DNA of 64,000 bases from Ovis canadensis (Eukaryota > Chordata > Mammalia > Artiodactyla > Bovidae), in the NCBI RefSeq assembly GCF_042477335.2, contig NC_091255.1:32528501-32592500 (forward strand). The letters are read 5' to 3'. Made by a program: the position numbers and the translations under genes. This document shows positions 1 to 12,300 of this stretch, one piece after another (the stretch's first letter is position 1; each line of letters begins with the position of its first letter). The notes under the pieces were generated by a model. That model was not told the origin of the DNA. It saw only the letters and a list, made by a program, of their open reading frames with translations, and ran no database searches.

Positions 1-481
1 TTGGAAACTTTTTAAAATTACATTTTCTTGTAGACAAGGTTCAGGTTATGCTTCCTGTTGCTCTGTTGTTACTTGCTGTGGGTTCAGATCACATTTCAAG
101 GTGCATACCATGACATCCCATGGTATACTTTCTTCTTAGGAATAACATTCTGCTCTTGGTGTCATTCTCAGAATCTCTTGTGATTTCAAACTTTATTTAC
201 TGGGGTACCCATTAGGGTCAAGGAACTATATTGGAATAATATAGTTATAGAATAATATATAAAAGGACTATGAAGGAAATAATGCTTTAACACTCAAATA
301 TTTGCAGATATTATCTGTGGGCAGTGATTACAGCTTCATTAACATATCAAGAATACCTGACCATTCCTTTCCTCCCAAAGAGAAATGAATCTCTGAAGAG
401 AAAAAGAGGCTAAACTGAATTGTTTCTTGGGCAAATTCCAGGCTTGATTAAATCACTTCTCCTTTAAAGATGTCTTTTAAA
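1..481. other. Unassigned AT-rich flank
   Basis: No open frame, RNA gene or repeat family is recognised here. The sequence is AT-rich and ends at the left target-site duplication of the large L1. Confidence 0.5.
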
Positions 482-498
482 AGTAGAAATGATATATG
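482..498. repeat. Left TSD of the large L1
   Basis: AGTAGAAATGATATATG is matched by AGTAGAAATGACATATG at 8363-8379, with one difference in 17. The pair brackets the whole L1 and marks one L1-type insertion. Confidence 0.85.
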
Positions 499-2236
499 GG
501 AGGTGGTCCTAAGGTGGCGGAGGAATAGTACGGGGAGACCATTTTCTCCCCCACAAATTTATAAAAAGAACATTTAAACGCTGAGTAAACTCCACAAAAC
601 AACTTCTGAATGCCAGCAGAGGACAGCAGGCACCCAGAAAAGCAGCCCATTGTCTTTGAAAAGAGGTAGGAAAAAATATAAAAGACCAAAAAAAAAAAAA
701 GAGACAAAAGAGGAGCTCCATCCTGGGAAGGGAGTCTTAAAAACAGAGAAGTTTCCAAACACCAGGAAACACTCTCACTGCTGAGTCTGTGGCGAGCCTT
801 GGAAGCACAGAGGGCAACATAACAGGGAGGAAAAATAAATAAATAATTTAAACCCACAGATTACGAGCCCAAAGGTAACTCCCCCAGCAAAGAAGCAGTG
901 CAGATGCCTGCATCCACCACTAGCAAGCAGGGGCTGGGCAGGGAGGCGTGGGCTGCATTGCTTAGAGTAAGGATCAGGCCTGAAAGCCCAGAGGGTAATC
1001 AGAGCGAACTAACTTGGGCTAGCAAACCAGACTGTGGGATAGCTACCATGAAAAAGCTCTAACATAAGACACTGCCAAGACCACGCACAGAACAAAGGAT
1101 GGAACAGAATTAGCTGGCTGCAGACCATCCCCCTCCAGTGATAGGCAGCCAGACCCGGAAGCGGGCAATCGCAGCCCCAGAGAGACATTATCTACCAAAC
1201 TGCAAGCAGGCTTCTTTGCTAACTAAGACTTCTTGGGGTTCTGGACAGTCATCATCTGCCTGAGAAGGTGCGTCAGTTGTACATCCAGAAAACTGAGCAG
1301 CAGGGACAGGAGAGGCGATAAGTCGCAGTGACCACTCTCGCCAAACACCTCATCACCTGAGCTGCTTGGACCTGGGAAGGGATCAAAACGCAGGCCCAAT
1401 GGAGTCTGTGCCTCTGAGGACTACCCCAGTGCCTGAACCTGAGCGCTTAGACCTGGGAGGTGCATGCAGCCCAGGGCCGGCCTTGGACGGTTCCCGGGGG
1501 AGCAACCTAGAGCCTGAGCTGTGTGGGCAGGGAGGGCACATGTGCTGTGAATGAGGGAAGGCCCAGTGTGGTTGAGACACTGCAAGCACACGCCAGTGTT
1601 ATTTGTTTGCACCGTCCCTCCCTCCCCACAGTGCGACTGAACAAGTGAGCCTAAAAAAGGTGTCCACTAGCGCCCCCCCTTGTGTCAGGGCGGAAATCAG
1701 ACACTGAAGAGACCAGCAAACAGAAGAAGCTAAAACAGAGGGAACCACCTTGGAAGTGACAGGTGCAACAGAGTAAAACCCTGTAGTTAGTACCAACTAC
1801 ATAGGAAGGGGCCTATAGATCTTGAGAAATATAAGCTGGACCAAGGAACTATCCAAAAATGAACTGACCCCACACTGCCCACAACAACACCAGAGAAAGT
1901 CCTAGATATATTTTTACTATTTTTATGATCATTTTTTTTCCTTTTTTTAAAACTTTTTTAAAATTTTAAGTCCTCTATTACTCCTTTAATTTTCATTATA
2001 ACCTACTATTACTTTTCAAAAAAAGACCCTATTTTTTAAAGCAAACTTAATATACATATATATTTTAAAATAATTTTTGTGACTTTGTGTTTTTTTTTCT
2101 TCTTCTTTTCTTTAATATTGTATTTTTGAAAATCCAACCTCTACTCTAGATTTTTAATCTTTGCTCTTTGGTATTTGTTTTCAATTTTGTACCTTTAAAA
2201 ACCCAGTCTTCAGTACCCATTTTTACTTGGGAGTGA

Positions 2237-2660
2237 GATTACTGGCTTGACTGCTCTCTCCTCCTTTGGACTCTCCTTTTTCTCCATCAGGTCGCCTCTG
2301 TCTCCTCCCTCCCCCTTCTCTTCTCTACACAACTCTGTGAATCTCTGTGTGTTCCAGATGGTGGAGAACACTTAGGGAACAGATCACCGGCTGGATCTGT
2401 CTCTCTCCTTTCCATTCCTCCCGTTTATCCTCCTGGCCACCTCTGTCTCCTTCCTCCCTCTTCTCTTCTCTGTATAACTCCATGAACATTTCTGAGTGGT
2501 CCAGACTGTGGAGCACACATAAGGAAGTGATTACTGGCTAGCTTGCTCTCTCTTCTTTTGATCCCACCTCATCTCATTTGGATCACCTCTAACTCCCTCC
2601 TCCCTCTTCTCTTCTCCATGTAACTCTGTGAACCTCTCTGGGTGTCCCTCACTGTGGAGA
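2237..2660 (+). repeat. Three tandem ~146-bp units in the L1 5' UTR
   Basis: Three diverged copies start at 2237 (GATTACTGGCTTGACTGCTC), 2382 (GATCACCGGCTGGATCTGTC) and 2529 (GATTACTGGCTAGCTTGCTC), spaced 145 and 147 bp apart. Each continues through a pyrimidine-rich block ending near CTCTTCTCT and a TGTGAA/CATGAAC segment. Tandem 5' UTR modules are known as promoter repeats in mouse L1. A similar role here is inference. Confidence 0.75.
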
Positions 2661-3209
2661 AACTTCTCATCTTTAACCTAGATGGTTTATCAACAGTGCT
2701 GTATAGAAGGAGAAGTCTTGAGACTACTGTAAAAATAAGACTGAAAACCAGAAGCAGGAGGCTTAAGTCCAAATCCTGAGAACCTCAGAGAACTCTTGAC
2801 TCCAGGGAACATTCATCGATAGGAGCCGATCAAATGCCTCCATCCCTACACTGAAACCAAGCACCAGCCAAGGGCCAACAAGTTCCAGAGCAAGACATAC
2901 CACGCAAATTCTCCAGCAACATGGGAACACAGCCCTGAGCTTCAATATACAGGCAGCTCAAAGTTACTCCAAAACCATGGACATCTCATAAGTTATTACT
3001 GGACACTTCATTGCACTCCAGAGAGAAGAAATCCAGCTCCACCCACCAGAACACCGACACAAGCTTCCCTAACCAAGAAACCTTGACAAGCCACCTGAAC
3101 AACCCCACCCACACAACCCCACCCACAGTGAGGAAACTCCACAATAAAGAGAACTCCACAAACTGCCAGAATACAGAAAGGCCACCCCAAATGCAGCAAT
3201 ATAAACAAG

Positions 3210-4137
3210 ATGAAGAGACAGAGGAATACCCAGCAGGTAAAGGAACAGGATAAATGCCCACCAAACCAAACCAAAGAGGAAGAGATAGGGAATCTATCTG
3301 ATAAAGAATTCCAAATAATGATAGTGAAAATGATCCAAAATCTTGAAATAAAAATGGAATCACAGATAAATACCCTGGAGACAAGGATTGACAAGATGCA
3401 AGAAAGGTTTAACAAGGACCTAGAAGAAATAAAGAAGAGTTCAATATATGATGAATAATGCAATAAATGAGATCAAAAACACTCTGGAGGCAACAAATAG
3501 TAGAATAATGGAGGCAGAAGATAGGATTAGTGAAGTAGAAGATAGAATGGTAGAAATAAATGAATCAGAGAGGAAAAAAGAAAAACGAATAAAAAGAGAT
3601 GAGGACAATCTCAGAGACCTCCAGGACAATATGAAACGCTCCAACATTCGAATTATAGGAGTTGCAGAAGAAGAAGACAAAAAGAAAGACCATGAGAGAA
3701 TACTTGAGGAGATAACAGTTGAAAACTTCCCTAAAATGGGGAAGGAAATAATCACCCAAGTCCAAGAAACCCAGAGAGTCCCAAATAGGATAAACCCAAG
3801 GCGAAACACCTCAAGACACATATGAATCAAATTAACAAAGATCAAACACAAATAACAAATATTACAAGCAGCAAGGGAAAAACAACAAATAACACACAAG
3901 GGGATTCCCATAAGGATAACAGCTGATCTTTCAATAGAAACTCTTCAGGCCAGGAGGGAATGGCAAGACATACTTAAAGTGATGAAAGAAAATAACCTAC
4001 AGCCCAGATTACTGTACCCAGCAAGGATCTCATTCAAATATGAAGGAGAAACCAAAAGCTTTACAGACAAGCAAAAGCTGAAAGAATTCAGCACCACCAA
4101 ACCAGCTCTCCAACAAATGCGAAAGGATATTCTCTAG
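3210..4137 (+). pseudogene. L1 ORF1 (RNA-binding chaperone), broken
   Basis: ORF1p is the trimeric RNA-binding protein that packages L1 RNA. The frame opens MKRQRNTQQVKEQDK and has a coiled-coil heptad region (IMEAEDRISEVEDRMVEINE) around codons 90-120. It continues through the RRM-like part (NIRIIGVAEEEDKK) and ends after TKPALQQMRKDIL at 4137. The reading frame shifts near 3450, and in-frame stops occur near 3823 and 3868, so the product would be truncated. Intact L1 ORF1 is a little over 300 codons, and the span here matches that length. Confidence 0.85.
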
Positions 4138-4188
4138 ACAGGAAACACAAAAAGGGTGTATAAACCATGCCCCAAAACAATAAAGTAA

Positions 4189-7100
4189 ATGGCAACGGGA
4201 TCATACTTATCAATAATTACCTTAAGTGTAAATGGGTTGAATGCCCCAACCAAAAGGCAAAGATTGGCTGAATGGATACAAAAACAAGACCCCTATATAT
4301 GTTGTCTACAAGAGACCCACCTCAAAACAAGGGACACATACAGACTGAAAGTGAAAGGCTGGAAAAAGATATTCCATGCAAATAGAGACCAAAAGAAAGC
4401 AGGAGTAGCAAAACTCATATCAGATAAAATAGACTTTAAAACAAAGGCTGTGAAAAGAGACCAAGAAAGACACTAAGTAATGATCAAAGGATCAATCCAA
4501 GAAGATATAACAATTATAAATATATATGCACCCCAAATAGGAGCACCACAGTATGTAAGACAAATGCTAACAAGTATGAAAGGGGAAATTAGCAATAACA
4601 CAATAATAGTGGGAGACTTTAATACCCCACTCACACCTATGGATAGATCAACTAAACAGAAAATTAACAAAGAAACACAAACTTTAAATGATACAACAGA
4701 CCAGTTAGACCTAGTTGATATCTATAGGACATTTCACCCCAAAACAATGAATTTCACCTTTTTCTCATGTGCTCATGGAACCTACTCCAGGGTAGATCAC
4801 ATCCTGGGCCATAAATCTAGCCTTGGTAAATTCAAACAAATTGAAATTATTCCAAGAATCTTTTTTGACCATAATGCAGTAAGATTAGATCACAATTACA
4901 GGAGAAAAACTATTAAAAATGCCAACATATAGAGGCTGAACAACACGCTTCTGAATAACCAACAAATCACAGAAGAAATCAAAAAAGAAATCAAAATATG
5001 CATAGAAACGAATGAAAAGGCAAACACAACAACCCCAAACCTGTGGGACACTGTAAAAGCAGTGCTAAGGGGAAAGTTCATAGCAATACAGGCATACCTC
5101 AAGAAACAAGAAAAAGTCAAGTAAATAACCTAATTCTACACCAAAGCAACTAGAAAAGGAAGAAATGGAGAACCCCAGGGTTAGTAGAAGGAAGAAAATA
5201 TTAAAAATTAGGGCAGAAATAAATGCAAAAGAAACAAAAGAGACCATAGCAAAAATCAACAAAGCCAAAAGCTGGTTTTTTGAGAGGATAAAAAAATTGA
5301 CAAACCATTAGCCAGACTCATCAAGAAACAAAGGGAGAAAAATCAAATCAATAAAATTAGAAATGAAAATGGAGAGATCACAACAGACAACACAGAAATA
5401 CAAAGGATCATAAGAGACTACTATCAGCAGTTGTATGCCAATAAAATGGACAACGTGAAAGAAATGGACAAATTCTTAGAAAAGTACAACTTTGCAAAAC
5501 CAAACCAGGAAGAAATAGAAAATCTTAACAGACCCATCACAAGCACGGAAATTGAAACTGTAATCAGAAATCTTCCAGCAATCAAAAGCCCAGGTCCAGA
5601 TGGCTTCACAGCTGAATTATACCAAAAATTTAAAGAAGAGCTAACACCTATCCTACTCAAACTCTTCCAGAAAATTGCAGAGGAAGGTAAACTTCCAAAC
5701 TCACTCTATGAGGCCACCATCACCCTAATACCAAAACCTGACAAAGATACCACACAAAAAGAAAACTACAGGTCAATATCACTGATGAACATAGATGCAA
5801 AAATCCTTAACAAAATTCTAGCAATCAGAATCCAACAACATGTTAAAAAGATCATACACCACGACCAAGTGGGCTTTATCCCAGGGATGCAAGGATTCTT
5901 CAATATCCACAAATCAATCAATGTAATTCACCACATTAACAAATTGAAAATAAAAGCCACATGATCATCTCAATAGATGCAGAGAAAGCCTTTGACAAAA
6001 TTCAACATCCATTTATGATAAAAACTCTCCGGAAAGCAGGAATAGAAGGAACATACCTCAACATAATAAAAGCTATATATGACAAACCCACAGCAAACAT
6101 TATTCTCAATGGTGAAAAATTGAAAGCATTTCCCCTAAAGTCAGGAACAAGACAAGGGTGACCACTTTCACCACTACTATTCAACATAGTTCTGGAAGTT
6201 TTAGCCACAGCAATCAGAGCAGAAAAAGAAATAAAAGGAATCCAAATTGGAAAAGAAGAATTAAAACTCTCACTGTTTGCAGATGACATGATCCTCTACA
6301 TGGAAAACCCTAAAGACTCCACCAGAAAATTACTAGAGCTAATCAGTGAATATAGTAAAGCTGCAGGATATAAAATCAACACACAGAAATCCCTTGCATT
6401 GTTATACACTAATAATGAGAAAATAGAAAGAGAAATTAAGAAAACAATTCCATTCACCATTGCAACGAAAAGAATAAAATACTTAGGAATATATCTACCT
6501 AAAGAAACTAACGACCTATATATAGAAAATTATAAAACACTGGTGAAAGAAATTTAAGAAGACACTAATAGATAGAGAAATATACCATGCTTATGCATTG
6601 GAAGAATCAGTATAGTGAAAATGAGTATACTACCCAAAGCAATCTATATATTCAATGCAATCCCTATCAAGCTACCAGCAGTATTTTTCACAGAGCTAGA
6701 ACAAATAATTTCACAATTTGTATGGAAATACAAAAAACCTCAAATAGCCAAAGCAATCTTGAGAAAGAAGAATGGAACTGGAGGAATCAACCTGCCTGAC
6801 TTCAGGCTCTACTACAAAGCCACAGTCATCAAGACAGTATGGTACAGTCACAGAGACAGAAATATAGATCAATGGAACAAAATAGAAAGCCCAGAGATAA
6901 ATCCACACACCTATGGACAAATTAACTTCGACAAAGGAGGCAAGAATATACAATGGATTAAAGACAATCTCTTTAACAAGTGGTGCCGGGAAAACTGGCC
7001 AACCACTTGTAAAAGAATGAAACTAGAACACTTTCTAACACCATACACAAAAATGAACTCAAAATGGGTTAAAGATCTAAATGTAAGATGAGAAACTATA

Positions 7101-7999
7101 AAAATCCTAGAGGAGAACATAGGCAAAACACTTTCTGACATACATCACAGCAGGATCCTCTATGACCCACCTCCCAGAATACTGGAAGTAAAAGTAAAAG
7201 TAAACAAATGGGACCTAATTAAAATTAAAAGCTTCTGCACAACAAAGGAAACTATAAGCAAGGTGAAAAGACAGCCTTCGGAATGGGAGAAAATAATAGC
7301 AAATGAACCGATGGACAAACAACTAATCTCAAAAATATACAAGCAACTTAAGCAGCTCAATTCCAGAAAAATAAATGACCCAATCAAAAAATGGGCCAAA
7401 GAACTAAATAGGCATTTCTCCACAGAAGACATACAGATGGCTAACAAACACATGAAAAGATGCTCAACATCACTCATTATCAGAGAAATGCAAATCAAAA
7501 CCACAATGAGGTACCATTTCATGCCAGTCAGAATGGCTGCTATCCAAAGGTCTACAAGCAATAAATGCTGGAGAGGGTGTGGAGAAAAGGGAACCCTCTT
7601 ACACTGCTGGTGGGAATGCAAACTAGACAGCCACTATGGAGAACAGTGTGGAGATTCCTTAAAAAACTGGAAATAGAACTGCCTTATGACCCAGCAATCC
7701 CGCTTTTGGGTATACACACCGAGGAAATAGGAATTGAAAGAGACTCATGTACCCCAATGTTCACTGCAGCACTGTTTATAATAGCCAGGACATGGAAGCA
7801 ACCTAGATGTCCATCAGCAGATGAAAGGATAAGAAAGCCGTGGTACATATACACAAAGGAGTATTACTCAGCCATGAAAAAGAATACATTTGAATTTGTT
7901 CTAATGAGGTGGATGAAACTGGAGCCGATTATACAGAGTGAAGTAAGCCAGAAAGAAAAACACCAATACAGTATACTAACGCATATATATGGAATTTAG
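4189..7999 (+). pseudogene. L1 ORF2 (endonuclease-reverse transcriptase), broken
   Basis: ORF2p nicks target DNA and reverse-transcribes L1 RNA. The span of about 1270 codons is the usual size. The N-terminal apurinic-type endonuclease is visible (LQETHLKTRDTYRL, then NTIIVGDFNTPLTPMDRS and RVDHILG), followed by reverse transcriptase ([45 protein letters not shown] with the FADD catalytic pair) and the C-terminal cysteine region. It starts at ATG 4189. In-frame stops lie near 4476, 4932, 6163, 6557 and 7091, with frame changes near 5960 and 7640, so it is inactive. Confidence 0.88.
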
Positions 8000-8559
8000 A
8001 AAGATGGTAACGATAACCCTGTATGCGAGACAGCAAAAGAGACACAGATGTATAAAACAGTCTTTTGGACTCTGTGGGAGAGGGAGAGGGTGGGAAGATT
8101 TGGGAGAATGGCATTGAAACATGTATAATGTCATATAAGAAATGAATCGCCAGTCTAGGTTCGATGTAGGATACAGCATGCTTGGGGCTGGTATACTTGG
8201 ATGACCCAGAGGGATGGTTACAGGGAGGGAGGTGGGAGGGGGGTTCAGGATTGGGAACATGTGTACACCTGTGGTAGATTCATGTTGATGTATGGCAAAA
8301 TCAATACAGTATTTTAAACTAATTAGCCTCCAATTAAAATAATTTAAGTGAAAAAAGATAACAGTAGAAATGACATATGAAATATATAAGAGAAAGGAAA
8401 TATATAAGAGAAAGGAAGTAACACCTTACATGCTTGGAAGAAAAAACTATCCTTGCAAACAGTTTAAGAAAGTGAAGAGAATAATTTTTTATATAAATTA
8501 TTTTTTCATGAACTTAAGATATTTTAAAAAGATAGAGCATAAGTCAGACAAAAATTTAG

Positions 8560-9010
8560 AAGACAATGAGACTGCTCTGCTGACAGCAGACAGAAATGAA
8601 AAAGACCCAAAACAGAGATTTTCACTGACATTTTAGGCAAAATTAACATCAGAAAAATAAATCTGTAAGAAAAGTAAGAGGGAAAAAAATCTTGTAAAAG
8701 AGAGCTCCTATAAGGCTATCAGAAGATTTCTCAGCAGAGATCTTGCAGATCAGCAGAAGTAGGATGATATATTCAAGGCCTGAATGAAAAAAACTGCAAA
8801 CCAAGAATAATTTACTCAGAAAAGTTGTTCTTCAGAAACAAATGTGAGAGAAAGTCTTTTTCTAACCAACAGAAGCTGAGACATTCCATCATCTTCAGAC
8901 TTGCTTTACAAGAAATGCTGAAAGGAGTGCTTCAACCTGAAATGAAAGGTCATGAATTAGTAACATGAAAACATATGAAAATATCCAACGCACTGGTAAA
9001 GATAAACCGC
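8560..9010 (+). mobile_element. Ancient L1 ORF1/inter-ORF fragment
   Basis: Degenerate sense-strand similarity to the C-terminal end of an old L1 ORF1. Recognisable pieces correspond to the shared L1 order (GCTATCAGAAGATTTCTCAG, then TTTACTCAGAAAAG, then CTTTACAAGAAATGCTGAAAG). No TSD was found and the edges are vague. Confidence 0.5.
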
Positions 9011-9061
9011 GAGTCAGATTCAGATTCTATAATGGAGTGGTGTGGTGACCATTTAACACTA

Positions 9062-9581
9062 GTTGGAAACAGTGTCAGACTTAATTTTGGGGGGCTCAAA
9101 AATCACTGCAGATCGTGATTGCAGCCATGAAATTAAAAGACGCTTACTCCTTGGAAGAAAAGTTATGACCAACGTAGATAGCATATTCAAAAGCAGAGAC
9201 ATTACTTTGCCGACTAAGGTCCGTCTAGTCAAGGCTTTGGTTTTCCCTGTGGTCATGTATGGATGTGAGAGTTGTATTATGAAGAAGGCTGAGCACCAAA
9301 TAATTGATGCTTTTGAACTGTGGTGTTGGAGAAGACTCTTGAGAGTCCCTTGGACTGCAAGAAGATCCAATCAGTCCATTTAAAGACTCTGAAGCTGGGA
9401 GGGATTGGGGGCAGTAGGAGAAGGGGATGACAGAGGATGAGATGGCTGGATGGCATCACTGACTCAATGGACGTGAGTTTGAGTGATCTCTGGGAGTTGG
9501 TGATGGACAGGGAGGCCTGGCGTGCTGCAATTCATGGGGTCACAAAGAGTCAGACATGATTGAGCGACTGAACTGAACTAA
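9062..9581 (+). mobile_element. BovB 3' end, 5'-truncated
   Basis: This fragment carries the C-terminal coding part of the BovB protein ([51 protein letters not shown]) and then the BovB 3' UTR ending GAGCGACTGAACTGAACT. BovB is an RTE-clade LINE of ruminants thought to have arrived by horizontal transfer. It is sense-oriented, and only the last part of the element remains. Confidence 0.85.
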
Positions 9582-9639
9582 CTTTATAGGTGAGTGACCC
9601 ACTAGCTTTATTCTGTGTTTGCCTTTAATGGTGAGATTC

Positions 9640-9843
9640 TTTCTTTCGTAATTTTCTTGTTTCTAGTTACAGCCTTTTCTTTGCAATTTAAAGCATCTCC
9701 TTTAACATTTCATGTAAGGCTTGTTTATTGGTACATAAATGAGCTCCTTTAATTTTGCTTCTCTGGGAAGTCTTTATCAACTCCGAAATTTAAATTTGCC
9801 AGGTAGAATATTCCACATTGTAAGTTTTTTCCTTTTAGTACTA
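9640..9843 (-). mobile_element. Old L1 ORF1 region, left part (split by Tigger-like element)
   Basis: Reverse-orientation sequence matching the C-terminal end of L1 ORF1 (TTTAAAGCATCTCCTTTAAC, then TGCTTCTCTGGGAAGTC). It resumes at 10601, beyond the DNA transposon, without loss of the L1 alignment. Confidence 0.65.
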
Positions 9844-9845
9844 TA

Positions 9846-10598
9846 CTAAGTCCCCTACATATGAGTGAGTTTCATTCCAAGAGTGCTTTTATATGTTCAG
9901 TTTGTTCTTAAGTCCAGCAAAGTTAGCCTAGGTACCCAACTAACACAATCCAATATATAGTTGGAGCCTCCTGCATGCATGCTAAGTCTCTTCAGTCATA
10001 TCTGACTCTTCATGATCCCATGGACTGGAGCCTGACAGGCTCCTCTGTCCATGGGATTATCCAGGCAAGAATGCTGGAGTGGGTTGCCATGCTCTCCTCC
10101 AGGGGATCATCTCAACCCAGGGATCAAACTCACATCTCTTACAACTGCTTCGTTGGCAGATGAGTTCTTTACCATTAGTGCCACCTGGGAAGCTCACATA
10201 GTACTGTACTGTGAAAGGTTTCTAATACCTTTCACACAAATAATACATAAAAAACAAACATAAAAAATAAAACATTTTTAATCTTATGGTACCATACCTT
10301 GAAAAGTACAGTAGTACAGTATAACAGCTGGCATACAGGGGCTGGCATTAAGTGAGCAGGCAGGACGAGTTAGTGACTGGAAGAGGGAGAAGGGGTGGGA
10401 GATGAAAGCTAAAGGATATTCAGCAATAGCAGACGGAAGGCAAGCTGCATTTTCACTCACACCTGATGTTGATGACGCAGCTTCTGGTTCCTTGCTGGAT
10501 TCAATTCTATCTGCTAACTTATGTGATTGGACATGAAAATGCTCATTCTCATGTTTGAAAGTTCGAAACGTAAAGGTTTGTATGTAGGGGACATACTG
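9846..10598. mobile_element. Tigger-like (pogo-type) DNA transposon
   Basis: The ends are inverted: the left begins CTAAGTCCCCTACATA and the right, reverse-complemented, begins CAGTATGTCCCCTACATA. A TA dinucleotide flanks each side (9844-9845 and 10599-10600), as expected for the Tc1/mariner-pogo superfamily. The interior matches a mammalian non-autonomous repeat I remember (CACACAAATAATACATAAAA; ACAGCTGGCATACAGGGGCT). I see no transposase frame. A Bov-tA SINE sits inside it. Confidence 0.7.
9974..10194 (-). mobile_element. Bov-tA SINE inside the Tigger-like element
   Basis: An antisense Bov-tA copy: the Bov-A part (TCTGACTCTTCATGATCCCA, GGATTATCCAGGCAAGAATG) precedes the tRNA-derived head, read in reverse as TTACCATTAGTGCCACCTGG. 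Confidence 0.85.
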
Positions 10599-10600
10599 TA

Positions 10601-10838
10601 TCATGCTAATCCCTTCTGGCCTATAAAGTTTCTGATGAAAAATCAGCTGATAGTCTTATGGGTGTTCCCTCGTACATAACTAGCTGTTTCTTACTGCATT
10701 GAAGACTCTCTATATCTTTAACTTCTGGCATTTCAGTTGTAATGTGCCATCATGTGGGTCTCTTTGGTCATCCTGTTTGGGACTTTCTGTGTTTCTTGGC
10801 CTTGGATGTCAATTTCCTTCACCAGGTGAGGGAAGTTT
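10601..10838 (-). mobile_element. Old L1 ORF1 region, right part
   Basis: Continuation of the antisense L1 after the transposon. It begins TCATGCTAATCCCTTCTGGC, the sequence expected directly after the split site in L1 ORF1. Confidence 0.65.
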
Positions 10839-10840
10839 TA

Positions 10841-11115
10841 CATTTATTTTTGGCTGTACTTGGTCTTTGTTGCTACATGCAGGCTTTCTCTCGTTGTGGT
10901 GAGCAGGAGCTACTCTCCAGTTGCAAGGCGAGGGCTCATTGTGGTGGCTTCTCTTGTGGTGGCGTGGGGCTCAAGAGCTTGCAGGATTCAGCAGTTGTGG
11001 CCCGGGGCCTTAGTTGCTCCGCAGCATGTGGAATCTTTCCAGACCAGGGATTGAACCTGTGTTCCCTGCGTTGGCAGGCAGATTCATATCCACTGGACCA
11101 GCAGGCAAGTTCCTA
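10841..11115 (-). mobile_element. CHR-family SINE (long, CHR-2 type)
   Basis: An antisense tRNA-derived SINE. The tail side TTTATTTTTGGCTGTACTTG comes first and the head side, read in reverse, ends near CACTGGACCAGCAGGCAAG. Probable TSDs are GGGAAGTTTTA on the left and GGGAAGGTTTTA on the right. Confidence 0.8.
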
Positions 11116-11967
11116 GGGAAGGTTTTAGTCAGCCCAAGAGACAGACAGTTAGTAACTTTTCTGAAAGGAAATCCCAGTGCTGCTGGACCACATCCTTCCC
11201 CCTTTTCAGCAATGCTCCTGAGGGGATGTAAAGGGCATGGGGCAATTACTAAGCTTCAAACTCTCACAGGACCCCTGAGAGGGCTCTCCCTGAGGCTACC
11301 TGGGAAATACATAAATAGCACAATTGCCCTTATAGCCCAGAGCTGGGAACCCTAGGGTTACTCTGGAGGTCCTGGTGTTAGTGAACAGAAACACTCCCAT
11401 CTGCACCCTGCCCCAGAAGCAGGCAACCTGGACATGAGCCTGTTTTTACGTTCGTTGCTCCACATGGGAACAGCCTCTGAGTCCTCAAGCAGATTTTTCA
11501 TGTTAATTTCCAATGACGTAGACCTTTGAAGAAGAAGCAGTAGGTCGTCCTTGATGAACATGGGCAGGAAGGTAAGCTCCACAGCTGGAGTGGAACACAA
11601 GCCCCAGTACAGCCCCCATGCACAACAGCAAACACTGCCCAAGCTGTCCTGGTGCAGTGAGGACTGTGAAGGTAGATAAAGCTTTCTCTCAATCTCTGAA
11701 ATGTCAGGTCAAGAAGGGAGGAAAAGACCTAAGTATTTGTTAAGAAAAGCATAATGAAATCTTGACACTTGCATAGTTTGGGAGGAAGGATGATGTAAAC
11801 CTAAAAGTCTTTTCACCAGAAGACGAGAGATTTCCCAGGCAGTTTATGGGAGCTGCCTAAAACGAGGGCACAGTCAATAGGTGATGGGGAAAACCAGGCA
11901 AAGTAGTTTCTCTGCAGGCTGGTATGCCCAGAAGGGCTCCACAGAGACAACAGGGTGGGGGGGGGGT
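11116..11967. other. Unassigned stretch with one unplaced frame
   Basis: No repeat family is recognised. The minus strand of 11358-11642 stays open for 94 codons (VELTFLPMFIKDDLLLLLQ part), but I recognise no protein family and see no clear exon signals. A G-run lies at about 11957-11966, next to the following SINE. Confidence 0.4.
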
Positions 11968-12300
11968 GTATTATTTATTGATTTACTTATGGCTGTCCTG
12001 GGTCTTTGTTTTCCCGAGTTGCGGCGAACGGGGGCTACCCGCTAGTTGCGGTGCTCAGGCTTCTCACTGCAGGGGGTTCTCTGGTTGCAGAGTGCAGGCT
12101 CTGGGGCACGCAGGCTTCAGTAGTCACTGCACGTGTTCTTGTAGTTGGAGCTCCTGAGTTCTAGAGCACAAGCTCAGTAGTTGTGGTGCACAGGCTTAGT
12201 GCCTCTGCCATGCGTGTAATCTTCCTGGATCTGGGATAGAACCCATGCCTCCTACACTGGCAGGCAGATTCTTAACCACTGAGCTGCAACAGGGAAGCCT
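11968..12300 (-). mobile_element. CHR-family SINE (long, CHR-2 type)
   Basis: Antisense copy running from the TATTTATTGATTTACTTATG tail to the head, read in reverse as TTAACCACTGAGCTGCAACA followed by GGGAAGCC. It contains the repeated tttctcactgc/cacaggctt modules typical of the long form. Confidence 0.8.

Larger units (their letters stand above)
499..8362 (+). mobile_element. Near full-length L1 (bovine L1-BT type)
   Basis: This autonomous LINE of about 7.9 kb has all parts in order: a long 5' UTR (499 to about 3200), ORF1 (from 3210), ORF2 (4189-7999) and a 3' UTR. The 3' UTR ends in the motif TTAGCCTCCAATTAAAA, shared with every other young L1 tail in the window. A 17-bp TSD flanks it. 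The 5' end begins GGAGGTGGTCCTAAGGTGGC, which looks like the true start rather than a truncation. Both ORFs carry frameshifts and stops, so it cannot encode its own proteins. Near-identical TSDs and alignable ORFs suggest an insertion within the ruminant lineage. Confidence 0.93.

Noticed and set aside
3011-3253. Small proline/threonine-rich protein frame
   Set aside because: It lies in the L1 5' UTR just before ORF1 and has no independent support.
4480-6161. Endonuclease- and reverse-transcriptase-like frames as possible novel host or defence genes
   Set aside because: They are pieces of L1 ORF2 inside a TSD-bounded L1, with stops and frame changes.
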